This document shows positions 27,966-41,911 of a stretch of DNA of 64,000 nt, piece by piece. The position numbers and the translations under genes are program-made. Under the pieces are notes generated by a model that ran no database searches, was not told where the DNA came from, and saw only the letters and a program-made list of their open reading frames with translations. Origin of the DNA: Erythrocercus mccallii (Eukaryota > Chordata > Aves > Passeriformes > Dicruridae); the NCBI GenBank assembly GCA_013397435.1, contig VZRG01001716.1, positions 65,054 to 129,053 on the forward strand. Reading direction: 5' to 3'. The stretch's first letter is position 1. Each line of letters begins with the position of its first letter.

Positions 27966-30900
27966 TTCTCTCCTGTATCTGATGTTCAGAAAGCAGGAAT
28001 TCAGAGTTACATTCCATTGAATCACATTTCCATTGTTTTTTCTGCTCAGAATTCAAATACTTTGAGAGAACATTTGAGTTGTGTGACCCTGACAACAGCA
28101 GAAACATTCCCTGGCTTTTCTGACTCGCTTTTTGGTTATGCCCTTATGTGCCTTCAGGTCTTTGCTGTTAATTGAATCAAGACAGATTTCAGCCATGCAC
28201 AACATCAGCCTGTGATCCACTCAGGCTTTCTCAAAGGCCCTCAATGGCTTTTGTGAGCTCAGGGCCTCTTTGTGCAGTTCTTCACGGTTTAAAGTGCGTA
28301 TTGTCACTTGATCTGGGCATTTCTACTGCTCAGAAGCTACTTTAGCTTTCTTGTAACAGTTAGATGAAAGCATTGAAAGTCTCTTTTTTAAAGAGATCTA
28401 GCAACTGAAACTGGTCCTTCAGCCTTCCTTAATCTGTGAAGCTGACAGGAGGTGGTGCAGAAACACTCCTGTCTGCAATGTTCCTTTATCATGTGGTATT
28501 ATTTTTCAAACAGATTTAGACATTACCCTTGCAAATCTAAGAAAACTCGAACTAGGGATTCATCTCCTTTGGTTATTTTTTACTACTATCCTGACCAAAT
28601 GAAGATTCGTTACCATGCTGTCTACGCTGCCAGATACCACAGCCTGAAATCACTGGACAAATCTGGGTGTTTACCACATGCACACACATATTGCTGAGCT
28701 CCTGGTAATCATCACTGAAGAGTTCCACTCTGTATAGTTTCCAGAAAGTCCAAGAGGCAGAAGATCTTCACAACTTCCCTTTCAAGCCAGTTAAGTCCTT
28801 CGCTCACAGACCATAACATACCCAATACATGAAAAAGCTCAGCTCTGTTCAAAGTGTACTCTATTTTATTTGTCCTGTGGTGCTTCTTTTCCCAGACTCT
28901 GCAAAAACCAAGAGACTACCTCAGCACTGAAGAGTCTCAGTGAACTTTTAAAAACTGAACTTCTGTTCAAAAATAGGTGAAAAGAATCTAAACCCTGAGA
29001 CTCCAACTAAATCTACTGCACTGTTTTCAGAGATGGTGAAATTTTTCACAACATCCACAGCAGCTTAAGGATGTTTTAAACAGTATCAGACACTAGTGCA
29101 GACTTCAGTTCTGTGTGCAGTGTTCAAGACCTTTACACTGTGGTGCCTCTCCTGTGGTACAGCTCTATCAACTTAGCAGCTTCGCAGATCTTTGATATCA
29201 ATGCAATTCACTAAGACTAAAATTAACAGATGTTCCAACATATTCTATACAAATTATCTTCTTTCCACATAGAATCCTACATGAAATTATACTGCTGATC
29301 AAATTTTTTTCTTCACTTAAAAAAAAAAAAGGAAACCACACTCCTTTCATTTTAAGCTCCATACTATTCATCTAGCAGTTTGTTTCCCTCTCCTCTACTA
29401 GCAGAAAATATAATACAGGAAAAGATTTAAATGAAAAACAGAGCTGTGTAGTGAATTGCATATGGTTTCCATTTTCCTCCATGCAATGTTTCATAGAGAG
29501 TCAACGAAGAAATCCCTCCCACAAATCCGGATCTGAAGTCCACTTTCAGAATCTTGTCAGCACAGGAGTAAGGAGACAACTCCGTGCATGAAAATGCTGC
29601 AATCCGTCTGTGCCCTATCTTGTTAGGGTAAATCATTCCTAGAAAGTACCGCTGGATCTAGGTAATAAATCAGTATTTAGAAAATATGCACGCTCAAATG
29701 ATGCTGGCTGTGTCTGTGTGAACCTGCTGTTTTCAGGCATACCAGGTTTGGTGTGCAGCACACAGCTTGCTGCATTTTATGCCTCTTTGGAGCAGGGTTT
29801 TCCAGCACTAACAACTTTATACTTAGTTGACATTCTCCATGCTAAACTAAACCCAGCCAATAAATACCACTTTTGCCAAAAAGCCTCCATAACTATGACA
29901 TTCCAGCAGCTTTCCTAGCTGATTTAAGTAATTATTTCCAAAGTTTTTCTAACTTTGTTTACATAAAACTCATCTTTTCCTCCTATTCTCCACAGCCTGA
30001 ACTAACATTTTTCCTCTTGCATTCTCAGCAGTTCCTGGTGACATCCCAACACCAAGGTAAGCGTGCCATGTTTCTGTCAGACACCAAAGGAGGTTTACAA
30101 AGCAGGAGGCTCCTTCTTTCCCACTCTCCGGAGGTTTCCATGTCAGTGAATGAGAATGAAAGATGAGCTGCTGTTTGTCAGATGCATCTGTTGTTTCTAT
30201 GAGTTAACAACTGTTTGGATTTCACCCCTTTTAGAGACTGGCTTTAAGTGGGGCATGAGTGGGATGCAAAAATGAAACAGAAAATCTGGAACACCTTCTC
30301 TTTTACCTTCTCAAGGTAAAAGTCCAGGTAGGAGGGGATGTTTGCGTAGAAAAATGTTCCCAAAAGCACTACTTGGTGAGCACATCAAAACCACACAGCA
30401 TTGCTCCCTGGAAAGATAAGGCACTAAAGTTCTGCATAGTTGCAAGACAGAAGCAAAAACTAAGTTTAGCAAAAGTTAGCAGAATCATGTCTGACAACAT
30501 CCTGCCCTTGAGAGAATGTGCACCAGTATGGAATGAACACATCCTGCCTGACAGACACAGCCTCTGCTCTAAGAGGTACCCAGCATCTGTGCACTGATGT
30601 GCCTGTTCAGAAAAATCCAGAGCACAGAGGTTATGTGGTTTATAGGTCTATTTCTGATGGAGAACTGTGGGCTGAGAATTCTTCAACATGTTAAAAGAAG
30701 AAAAAGAAGTTCTGCTGATTCTATGCCTCCTTGTATTTGCACATACGAAAACGAAAAATGTTACCCAGAGAAAGAAGCAGTCAGTAGAAAATTAACAAAA
30801 AAATTAAAAACATGAATATGGAAGAACATACTTTTATTTTTTTTACACCTATTAACATGGAAAACTATCTGTACAGCACCATGGGCTCTAAAATCATGTA

Positions 30901-33900
30901 ACAGAACTGACACCCCCACATGGCACCTGGCACTTCAGACCTTCACATCCTTGAGTGCTGACCCTAAAACCCAGCCAGGTCAGGTTGTTGAAAAAACCTG
31001 AGTATTCAAGGTTTGTGACAACACCTTCTAATCCCAGAGTCTTCACATTAAATTCATATCCAAGCAAAGTGAAACTTGTGTGAACAAACCTTTCCATTGG
31101 TTATTGTCATTTCCATATAGTTTTTTCAAATTACTTTTTCCCAGCTAATTAAGTCTTCACCATTAAAAACTCTGAATTTGCTTTCAGAAGATTCTCAGAT
31201 ACCTGACAACTCTTCTCAGTTTACTAATTTTTACTGTTAAGTCTACAGTAAAACATTTTCTTTGTTAAACGCCAAAAACCATACAGATGGGGAGGGAAGC
31301 TGTGGGATAAACCAGGATATCTCTCTGGTGTTTTTAGCCAGTCCTGGTCTACAAGGTATAAAATCCAAAAAACTTCTTCCTCTGTGCATTAGAGACTAAC
31401 ACATCTAGTAACAATTAAAACACTTGTTGCAGTAGTCCATAAAAAGCACAGAGAGGTACTGGGAAATAATATTGTACTACAAAGTCTTCTAAGTTTTTTT
31501 AGTATATACACCAGGTATGTAATTTTTTTTAGCTGTAAAGAAGTTCAGCTTCATCAGGCTTGTGAAACTTGCTTGTTTGCAGACTTTCAGAGGCATACTT
31601 AGGCATCTCAGGCATATATACTCATCATTTTCCTGGCTCTCTCTTGATTTTACGCTTTTAACTGCATTTTCAGGTCTCACTGTACATAACTAGTGTTTGT
31701 GAATGATATGCCAAGCAACATTAAAATGCATAAAATTGTTGCTTCTTCTGTCTTTTCCACATTTCCCACATGATACCCAACACAAGGCAATGTTTTGGTC
31801 CAGTGCTCAACCAAAAAATTGCTCTTGTAAAGCTTTAGAAAAAGACACGTTTAATAAACACATCTTGCAGCTGCAGTAAAAGATGACAAAAGGTACTTTA
31901 GGGATTCGAGAGCAGAGCTGTCCACTTCATCTCTAAACTTTAGGCAGTCTTCAGAATATCCTGAGATTCACATACCACAAAGGGAACCACTGCAGAGATG
32001 TGAAATGTGAGCAGCAATAGGGGAAGTTGATCTTGGGTGTTACCTATGGAAGCAGCCAGAAAGGGCTGTGGGTGGGTTGTTGGCCGTTTTGGAAGTTTTG
32101 TTCTTCAATCCAGGCCAGATCCTCAGAAGGTTAAGTGTTACACATAAAAGACTTGGATAAAATATTTGCTGTCTTAGGTTGAAGAACTCGGTTGGACAGC
32201 AGAGGGGGTAATTCTGTACATCCAAGGAAAAGTCATTCCATCAGCAAAAGGAAGGCCTGGGATGAAGCTGTGGAGACTGTCATGAAAGGAACAGATCAAT
32301 ATGCAGTGATGGTGTCTGTCAGTGAGAGACCACAGAGCACAGATCAGCATTGCAAAAACATGAAAGGAGAGAAGAGTCACGAACCATCCCCCAGAAAAAA
32401 ACATACTGGAGCAGTAACAGGGACTTCAAAGAATGAACAAGGTTCCTTTGGGGGTTCTGTACTGCAAAGATGAAGTTATTGCTGTGATTTCAAACAATTA
32501 TAGGGAGAGGGAAGAACTTTCTCATCTCTAAGAGTGTGAACCAAGAAGCATCAATGGAGGTGTTTGTCATGACTAATACTTTTAAAGCATCTCCTGTGTC
32601 TAACATGATCCACAAGGAAAGGAACTTCAATCAACTCTTCAAAAGCTTTCCATAGTCTCTCTCATATGACTCCATCTCTCAAACTGTCAGTAAATTGCTT
32701 CATTTTTCTGGAACTTATACAGGCATTTGAAAATGCTTAATAATTTGAGAAAAGAAACTACTATGAACATAACAAGACTGAACTTATGTTTTACTAAATT
32801 ACTGGTTAGTAGCTACAGTGAGTTTAGGCAGTTGGATATTGTCAAAAACTAAGAAATATCTACCAGGTCAGCACGATGGCTCACAGGTTTTTAGAACACA
32901 TCTTGCCTCAACTGCTAAGAGAACATTAGTAAACTCACATCTTCCTGCACTGCATGTAAAGCTGCAGCTCAGGCAAAGCACTAAAACTTTATTTGTAAAG
33001 CAGACAGGTGAAGTAAATAACAGAGAAAGTCTGTTAGTAGCTCAGCTTTATCAGAATTTTAAACTGATAAATCATCCCTTGGTTAGCTAAGAACAACCAA
33101 CACGTACCGCCATGAAGGCAGGGCACAATCTCTCTTTTGGCTCCAGAATTTCAGGTAACAAAAATTTCTGTTTCTCTTAATTGGGAGGTACATAGAGTGC
33201 TAATGAGGCATTTTGAAGCCTCTCTTCCTTGAAGACACTGATAAAAAAAGCAACTATAAATACTAGGGACAATGTAACAAAAATTATAACATTCTGTTGA
33301 TCTGTTAACTCTTTGCTTCCCACATCAAGAAACATATTTAATGTTTTAGGGAGGCTGAAAGTTATGCCTGACAGCACTATCGTTCACCAGTTCACATGAA
33401 AATTTTGTAGAAATCAAATCTCAAAATATTTGAGCAATCCAAAAGGCTTTTATTGGCCCTTAATTCTAATTTAAATGCTTATGTCTACATAATTAACTCA
33501 GATAGCGAGAGTAGGTGATTAAATCTTCATACCTACAGAAAAAGTCAGACATTACTCCTGGGATATCATTTATTAATCCTCGGAAACTGGATTTAGATTT
33601 CATAAAAGAGCATGAGTTGCTCTGTCATGGATTTCATGGAGCTGCAGCAATGCAGCTTTGACAGTCACCTCTCCTCAGAGTTTACATCTTGCACAGCACA
33701 AATGACAGACTGCTGCATTCAGCCTCAGGAAAGGAACTCAGGGTTTCACATTCCACATTCCACAACCTGGCTCATTATTGTTAAATCATTATCAAAAGCA
33801 AGAAACCTATGAATAAATTATGTTATGAACAGAAGTTTTGGCAAGACAAAGATGACACTTCATGCAGCAGTTAATATAAGGAGAGGATAATGGTCCTGCC

Positions 33901-36900
33901 AAAGACAATAAATACTAGAAGAAATGGCTTTCAGTTTTAGAGGCCCTGAGCAATATTGCTGGTGTTCATCTTAAGATATGCCTCTACAACACAATTCCCT
34001 TAAGATTGTTCTTAAATGTGAAAAGGATGAATGTTTTTGTTTTGGCATCATTCACAATGTTGGAATTGCAAACCACAGCCTTGAACTGAAGTGAGACTTA
34101 ACATCACTTTGCCACTGATTTCTTTCAACTGCATCCTTCTCTTTCTCGTTCTCCCTTCCCCCCACTACAAAAATCTCCAGGCATTACTATTGAAAATATA
34201 CTCATGTAATAAATCATGTATTTGCTCTCACGTGACTGGTATTCATTAGAGTCAAAGATCTCCAAGATCTGCCCCCAGAGTGTATTATGTTACTGAAACA
34301 TAGAAATAGCTGCAACACAAAGTTTTGCCAGAAAAAAACCCCCACAAAAGTAACAACAAACTGTCTCTCAGTTGGGCAGGATAAAGAATGTTCATAAAAA
34401 TATTTCTGAGGGGTAAATCAAACCCCAAAGTCTAATTAGACAAAACCAGCAGTTTAAACCAACAAGACACAGGATTTTTTAACTAGAAACTTCTAGAAGT
34501 ATACACTTTCTTCAGTCACCCAGGCAGTTCTCTTTTCAAACAGAATTTTTTTCTAGAACAGAATGGAAAAAGAAACATAAACCTCTACAAGTTTATCCAT
34601 TACATATCCTGGCTTTTGTTAAGCAGTAAATAACAGGCTCCTACATTCCCTCAAATGCACCCCCTTACTGTACAGTTATTTTGCCTTACTGAATGCTACA
34701 ATCACTTTGTAGCAGAAGTGACATCTCCTGTGAGAGAGGCAATGCTACTCCAGTGATGTGGTAACCTGATTGAAACATTTGAGCCTGAGAGGGGAAAAGG
34801 AGCACTCCATTCAGCTGCACGTCTGGGTTTTATAAAGGGTCCAAAAGCTTAAACACTAACGTGCTTCAGGGCTAAAACACAGTGGAGGAGATCACAGCAG
34901 TCAAGAAAGAGGACAGTGTTAATCCAGGACATATCGTGCTCTTCACCACAGCACTGAAAATTAACTTAGCTCAGCTAATTTTGCATCCCCACTAATTGTG
35001 TGTTGTGTATGAGTAAGCAATGACTAAGGAAATGTCAAAGCTATTCCATATCCTGTTCTTTTCCTGAAGAAAAACATGACAGGCAGAGAGGATACCTCCC
35101 ATTAAAGCCACAACAATTCAACAAGGAAGCTATTTTTTTTCAGCAGGAATGAAACAACCTACATGCAATCTAAACAATGCCAGCCATTATAATCACTTGT
35201 TACCACTATACTAAGCACACATGGCTCCCCTAAATCAATTTACTATCCAAATATCAGTTTAGATATTCAAATATATATTATATATTATAATATATATATT
35301 CTATTAGATATGAGCATGAGTGCTGAAAAATGCACAGTGAGCACAAAGTCAGCTGTACATGAAAATACCTGCTCTGTACTACACTTGTTCTTTTCCAAGG
35401 TTTCAGATTATTCATTGATAAACTTTGACCACCGACTAGAAAGGCAAAAAAAATACTGAACAATACAGACCAGAAAGTGATGTACCTATTACAATGAGGG
35501 TGAATATAACCAGACTGCTGAAGAGGCAAGAAGAAGTGGCATCGATATTGAACCTCCTGTTGGGTTCCTCACAGTTCTGAGGACAGAAATCAGCAGTGGC
35601 TCTCTATAGGTGTCCACCTCAGGCGTGCTGAAATGTCCCCTGCACACCAAAGGTAAAGAAAACACAGACACCTGAACATGCTTGTTACGAAATTCATCTC
35701 AGATATTCAAAATAGCCGGACTGAGCCTTCCAGCGCTGCCTTCTCCCCATTCGTGCCTCTCCCATAAACCTGAACAAAGTCTGAGACAAAGCACATAGCG
35801 CAGAAATGTGGAGCTGGGCAGAGAAAGATACAAGAGTCAATGTCCTAAAGCACCCAAACTACGTGTCTGATGAGAAGGGAGAGGACAGCGGGACAAGCGA
35901 CAAGGCATAGAGGAAGAAAAAAGGACTGGGAACAGGGAATAGAATATTAGAGACTGTGGTTTTCACCAGTCCATTATGTGTTACAGGACAACAGAGGGAC
36001 ATTTAGGCTGGAACATTATCCAGAGCTGTACTAAACTAATTTATAAAAGATCAAATCACTGACTGCAATACTGAGACCAGACTGCCTGGAAAACCGAACA
36101 GCACATAGATGTGGCTCTGAGCAGTCCTATAACCTTCACAGAGGGGTCCCAACCAAAGGGGACTTCAGTTAGCACTGTGAAACTCCTGCCAGTCTCACAA
36201 TCTTTCCAGACACCACGAATAATGCTAAAAACAACACATGAGGATGATGGTACAAGCTGAAAATGAGCACCACACTTCAATAGCGTGTTCTCATAACAAT
36301 GGGCACAGTTACTTAAAAGCACAAATCATGCCTACATGCATTGGCCAGAAGCAACAATATTGCTACGGAACAAATTTTCTTTTTTGTAAATTTAAAATTA
36401 AAAAATTAAGTCTGATTGCAGTGGAAGACCAAAAAACAACAGGACTGCAGGACTACATTAGGCCTTGCCCAACCATAAGTTATATTCATTAACAAATAGG
36501 TCACAAACTCTACAGAAGCAAGAATCAGATACTCTCGCCTCATGTGCTGCTGCTTCTTCTATCCTCACCTGTTCTGTCCCTACATTATCCTCATCTTCCT
36601 TCTTTCATCCATACCCCAAGCATTCTGCATAAAAGTGATCACAAATGGGACTGTTTGCATTTGTTTACTCTGCCATTTAATTCTCTACTTGCTCTGTTCA
36701 CTCAGCTCCAAAATAGACCTGGAGGTAGTTTCACTGGATTTTTTTGCTCTGATGGCAATGACAGCCTGCTCACACTGTTGCCTGTATCCTACGCCTACCT
36801 ATTTTTAATCCTTTTAAATCATGATTTAGCTTATTGAGTGCCAAAAAGGGCTAACCTTTGCTGCTGGATGTGTAAAAAAGGCTACAGCAAATCATGGCAG

Positions 36901-39900
36901 ATGACTTTCTCTTAGAGAATTTCAAAAGTAGCTATGTACAATTGCCTGCTATTATTTCAACTCATTTATCAGCAGCAGACATCCCACTTACTCTTCTGGA
37001 GTTCCCTGGATCACATCTAGTGCTTTTACCCAGCAGAGATACAAAATGTACATTTGTCCAGACACTTTCTACGGTGACTTTTTAATGCAAAAATGCACAC
37101 TAATGGCAGTTCAACCACTTCACCATGTAAATGCAGTCTGCAATGTTTTACAAACAAGAAGCACACAGCTCCTGTGCTACCCACACACTTCATGACCATT
37201 TCAAAGATGTCCATCTCGCTCAGTGCAAAGAATGGCCTGGCACTACACTGCTGTCTGCCAGGAAAAGAAAACAATCCAGCAGAAATACAGCTATTTTGTT
37301 TTTCATAGTGATCCTCCAAATAAGCACTAATGAAGAAGTTGGACTTCTCAAAATCCTTAGTTTCCTCCAAGTTAAAAATCAAAGAATATTGTCAGCTTGT
37401 GGAAAATAATTTAATCATGGGGCTGAGTTCATAGGCACGGCAGGAATGTCAGCATGATGATAAACTCATGAAAAATGAAAGTTTATCACTACCTTTGGAA
37501 GGCACTTAGTATAAACTATGAGTAACAGTTTATTATTGATACTGACTCTCTGAGTGGAGATTACTGCAATCATGAAAGCAGCCTGCCATGCTGCTGCTGT
37601 GATGGCTGAAGTACAGGACGGCTTCGGAAGCTGACTGGAAGCTGTTCAAATCGCATTGAAGAGATGGGGAGCTATTTAGTGAAGGATTTCAAATATTTCA
37701 GGTCTAGCCTGAACTTGATATCAGAAGGAATGGAAATGTCAGTGGCTTTTTCAGCCTATTCCTTTCCAAACAGAAATCAAGTGGAAAAGGAGGGATTTGG
37801 TCTAAATATCTAAGACAGATGGGTGTAAGCAGCTGAGCAGCCCTTAGGAAGGAAAGAAAAAGTGCATTTAGCAGTCTGAATAGCTTTGCACTGTATTAGG
37901 GGTTCTCTGAAACAAGGCTTTAGCATCTTCCTGGGCTCTCAGGAAAACCCAAACCCCTTGTTCTTCTCCTTCATTCCTCTGAAGTTCTGCTTTTGCCAGG
38001 AAACTAAACTTAAAGGGAACAAATTTCCAGGCTGCAGAGTCAGGAGCTGTTCTAGTTCTATTTAACCATCTCAGGAAAAACTCACAGACTAATGCCGCCG
38101 CATTTGGCAGCAACATTCCAAACTTCACTTCCCTCAGCCCTAAACCTGCTTGGTTCATTAATGTTTTGCCTTCTGTTTTATTCAGGCTATGTCCCTTTTT
38201 GCTGGTATGGAAAGAAGATCCCTGGAACACTGTCTTTTCTTAACATGATTTCTTGCTCTTGGTGACACATGCAGTAATTAATCGCTGACAGTTCCTCACT
38301 CGGGAAAATCTGACAACCCTACTGAGGGTCCCACTGACAAAAATCACTCCTCAGTCTTTCCAAAATTGTATCCTTCTTCCACAAGGCAAGTGCCAAGTAG
38401 GAATACCATAAAAAAGCCAGCCCCTACACATGCAATGATGTACAGACAAGGAGCCCTCCTGGTTTATCCATGGCCCTACTTTCTCCCTTGTTACAGTTTT
38501 ATCTTCAAAAGCCCTTTCCCACCAACTCACTCTCTCTGACACACTTGCTGCTGGCTTTAAGAAAGTGGAGCACACATCACATTAAACCTCTTCAAACCTT
38601 TACCTCTGCTCATTAAACAAGAAACCCCAGCACTGCTTGGATACACGTCAGCCCCCTGTGACCCAAATGCTGCCGGATGCACATTCTGAAACAGACACCC
38701 AGTGCTTGGCCTGCCACAACCACCAAGTAGCCTGAAGGTCACTTTTCCTTTTCATTGGACTGAGACTCCAATTCCAATTCCCCAGCATCCAAGTTTACTG
38801 CATTCATTCTCCTTGAAGTGAGAGCTCTGCAACCTGCCCTGTGCACGCCTCTAGGAGCTGCGGCTCTCAGAATCTGCCGGCATCTAGGAAGAACCAAATT
38901 ATGCAGAAGGTATTTAGGACACTAGAGCTCACAGCACATGTTTAGATTGACGTACATTCCTGTCCAGGAAGTTGGTGGAGATCTACCTCTCAAGATACTG
39001 ATATTTGCCTCAGAATTTCAGGCAGAAAAAGAACTGCTGGCACCAATTCCACCCAGTGCATTCCCAGACCCAGAGACAATCACCTCCAAGTTTGACTTGA
39101 GAAGAGCTAACTTGTTGTACTAGCTTTTGTGTTAGACCACAGGCTAAAGCAGATTAAAATAAAAGAAAAAAAAAACTCACCCAACAAAATCAATTTAAGT
39201 ACAGCACTTAGATTCAACAGAATGAGTAACAAAGAAAAAAATTTTACCGGAGAACAAGGCTGGTTGCCTGTGGGGAGAATATCTTAAAATCTACGGTAAA
39301 GTCATAGCTGGCAAAATTCAATAGATCTGGTAAACATCAAAGATAAAATTCAGCAGAATAAGTCCACCAAGCACCATTAAAAGAAAAATGGGACCAGCAG
39401 GGTTACCAGTGAAAAACAATGCCAGGCCTAATAGCACTGATCTACCAGAAGCAATTTATTATGACACCAGAAATAGCTATTTTCACAGTGGATGCTTGAA
39501 ATGAAAACTTTAAAGCTTCTTTAAGTCTTGAGCTATAGCAAAGTATTCAACCAGCCAGCCAAAATAGCTGAAGGGAAATAGGAAGGCCACATGTGGAACT
39601 AATTACTCATGTAGAGGCTATGACAAAGAACATTTCTCCAGACTTTTCATGGGGGCTTCACTTTCAGGAAGTAACTCTAATTACTGTTCAAGTCTCGGCA
39701 GCCTGCATGCCGCTGACAGTTCCAAGAAAAAATGAACCTATTTGCCCTTTTCTTGGTCTGAAATGCCAAAATAGAAAAGCACAACTAGATTCATTAAAAA
39801 CAAAGAAAATAAGCACTGGCTTATTACATTAGCTTCCCAAGCAGAATCCTTTTCATAAATTCGGTTTTTCAGCCTTCACAAAAGAGCAAATTCTGCGTCT

Positions 39901-39959
39901 ACATTAACTCGCTCTCTGTTGGCTGCAGCGAAACTGTACATCTTGACTTTTTACAGCTT
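27966..39959. other. DNM3 intron, no gene seen
   Basis: Intron without a supported exon on either strand. I specifically looked on the minus strand for the next dynamin PH exons (EKEKKYML..., NVYKDYR...) and did not find them. Confidence 0.75.
35265..35312. repeat. AT-rich near-palindromic repeat
   Basis: This is a run of TA and AT dinucleotides (tcaaatatatattatatatt, ataatatatatattctatta) with imperfect dyad symmetry. It is typical intronic low-complexity DNA. Confidence 0.8.
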
Positions 39960-40368
39960 TTCCATACTGGGGCCCACTTCCTGCCCAGTTGAAGAAAAAA
40001 ATCTGGCCTGAAGATGAAATGACTGCTTAACATTACACTAAAACATCTGGTACCATTTTATACACAGACCCATGTCTGAGAGCAGGCAATTCTAGCGGTC
40101 TCACCAGCGGCACAGTGCATACCCAAACCTCCCCAGGGTGACATCATCCCATATATGGACTCTCAGGCCCAGCCCTCCCCCTTTTCCTGGTCCTAAATTC
40201 ATTGCCAGATCCCCAGTCTGCTGCAAATGTGCCACGTCAAGACTGGAAATCACAGCACTTCAGTGTGTTTCAGTGAGTGCTGCAGAGTGTGAGCGAGAGC
40301 CGAGCACAACCCGTGATGCAGGAAGGCAGTTTTTCCCCGAGACTAAAAGAGGATTTAAAATAAATAAA
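39960..40368 (+). promoter_or_regulatory. DNM3OS: Candidate DNM3OS promoter region
   Basis: These 400 bases before pre-miR-199a-2 are less AT-rich than the intron around them and hold several recognisable sites on the + strand. They are an E-box CATCTG at 40044-40049 (the Twist class reported to drive this cluster in mouse), a TATA-like TTTTATAC at 40056-40063, a CRE-like TGACATCA at 40139-40146, a perfect CArG box at 40149-40158 and a C-rich stretch near 40174-40182. A second AT-rich TATA-like run lies at 40354-40369, directly before the hairpin. Which of these directs the start of transcription cannot be told from sequence. Confidence 0.5.
40149..40158. promoter_or_regulatory. Perfect CArG box (SRF site) upstream of miR-199a-2
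   Basis: CCATATATGG fits the SRF consensus CC(A/T)6GG exactly and is self-complementary. It lies 211 bases before the pre-miR-199a-2 hairpin and two bases after a CRE-like TGACATCA. SRF with MRTF drives contractile and connective-tissue genes, which suits the mesenchymal expression of this locus. Function here is inferred. Confidence 0.5.
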
Positions 40369-40398
40369 TAGACGCGTCCGGAGATCCTGCTCCGTCGC

Positions 40399-40421
40399 CC
40401 CAGTGTTCAGACTACCTGTTC
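40399..40421 (+). ncRNA. MIR199A2: mature miR-199a-5p
   Basis: The 5' arm starts CCCAGUGUUCAGACUACCUG and is 23 nt long. The seed CCAGUGU is intact and identical to the vertebrate miR-199a-5p. Confidence 0.99.
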
Positions 40422-40437
40422 AGGACAATGCTGTTGT

Positions 40438-40459
40438 ACAGTAGTCTGCACATTGGTTA
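40438..40459 (+). ncRNA. MIR199A2: mature miR-199a-3p
   Basis: The 3' arm begins ACAGUAGUCUGCACAUUGGU and is 22 nt long. The seed CAGUAGU is intact and the whole arm matches the vertebrate miR-199-3p. Confidence 0.99.
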
Positions 40460-41865
40460 GACTGGGCAAGGGAAAGCGGCGGCGTGGACTATTGGGGACG
40501 CAAGTTGCTCTTGCCAAGGAGAAGACACTCATTGCTCCTTTCAGATCTCATATCCAGTATTTTTCTTCACAGGTTTTGCACACTAGGGAATAAGAAACGC
40601 TAAGGGACACTGTGAAAAAGGAGGACTGCAGAATAAAGCGGGGAAGACATTCTGGTAAGGCCTACTTTGGAAGAACACCTGGCCTATGACCTGGCGAACC
40701 TAGGTGACTCCCCTCCCCCCTTCCTCCAGTCATCACTGCAAGAAAGATGGAGCTCTGATGGTGCACTAAAAGCCATGCAAGAAATGAGAGAGGTATATTT
40801 CCTAGAGGTACACTGCCTAGAGAAGTGTACAACAGTAAAGCTAAAGTCGGTCATTTCTTTTTTATTCATTTTTTTAAATTTTAAAATAAAGCTTTTTTTC
40901 CCCCACAAACTAAAAAGGTAAATTTAATTTTTTTTTTACTTGTAGCTATCAATATAAATATTTAAGAAGTATATATTTTTTCCTTAGGCTTGCTAGAAGT
41001 ATGTATTCTGAATAGCTCCTGTTGTGATCTATGATCTGAAGATCAATTTTAAAAAATTATTTTTGCTTAAAGTAATAAAATACTAGAAAAGAATGCATGA
41101 ATAATATTTTTAAATTTTGTAAAATATATTATATCACCTCTGGGAAAACTGTACTTAGTTTTTTATATGCAGTTGAAGCTTCTTTGCAAGTAACTTATGC
41201 TAAATGGGCTAATGAAAACTGGGAGGGAAACCACAGAAAAACTGACTACTCCATGCTAGGCTGCTGCCATGTAGAATACAAAAACTTTGATTGTCAGGAA
41301 AAATGACCTTTTAAAGTTCAGGATGTGATGGGGAAAAAAATCAATCAATAAATAAAAGGGAAGACAGAGCTTTCCAACCCGATACCTGACTGGACATTGC
41401 ATGGGAGTGATCAGGACCGATTGATTGTTGCCGCTTTCATGTGTACTTTGAATTGCTGATAATTCTTGTACCATTTAAAATAGTAAGTTACTTTGTCCTG
41501 AATCTCACTGATAAAAATGGAATTTGTAAACCAATGCAGAAGTTTGCTTTGGTGAATTTCCAGCTGTCCTGGTAGGGCAAAAAAACCCTCAGGCTGAATG
41601 AAATCCCCACGGACAAAATAATACAAAAAGTCTGGGCTGCAATTTGATACCAGCCGAACTCCAGAGTCAGCTCCCCTAAAGTTAACAGTAGTAACAAACT
41701 ACTGCAACCAGAAAAAAATCCCACCTATATGGTGCTCATTATTGCCAGGAAGGCTTGGAATAGCTGTACTATAAAAAGAATAAGCATAAATATGCTGCCA
41801 TTTGTATCATAACCAGCCGATTTTGCAGAATGTGTGTTGTATTTTAGACAGCCTTCATGCTATAT

Positions 41866-41911
41866 TTTTTTTTAAAAATCTGTATATTTTAAAAAAAAAA
41901 TCTGTATATTA
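41866..41911 (+). repeat. Repeated AAAAATCTGTATATT element in DNM3OS
   Basis: Two copies of A-run plus TCTGTATATT, at 41874-41890 and 41891-41911, follow a T-run. TGTATATT is one base off the Pumilio recognition element TGTANATA, so protein binding is only a possibility. Confidence 0.7.

Larger units (their letters stand above)
40369..40478 (+). ncRNA. MIR199A2: pre-miR-199a-2 hairpin
   Basis: The hairpin is nearly identical to the human precursor. The two arms flank the short loop AGGACAATGCTGTTGT, with a C-to-T change in the loop relative to the human sequence I recall. Both mature arms are unchanged. Flanking stem bases tcctgctccgtcg and gactgggcaaggg pair as in mammals. The outermost acgc (40372-40375) and gcgt (40482-40485) could lengthen the stem a little. 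This is the upstream member of the miR-199a-2/214 cluster made from DNM3OS. Confidence 0.99.

Noticed and set aside
27667..28107. Minus-strand frames rich in Leu or Ser around the N run
   Set aside because: They are translations of the GGAGAA repeat and of undetermined bases, not genes.
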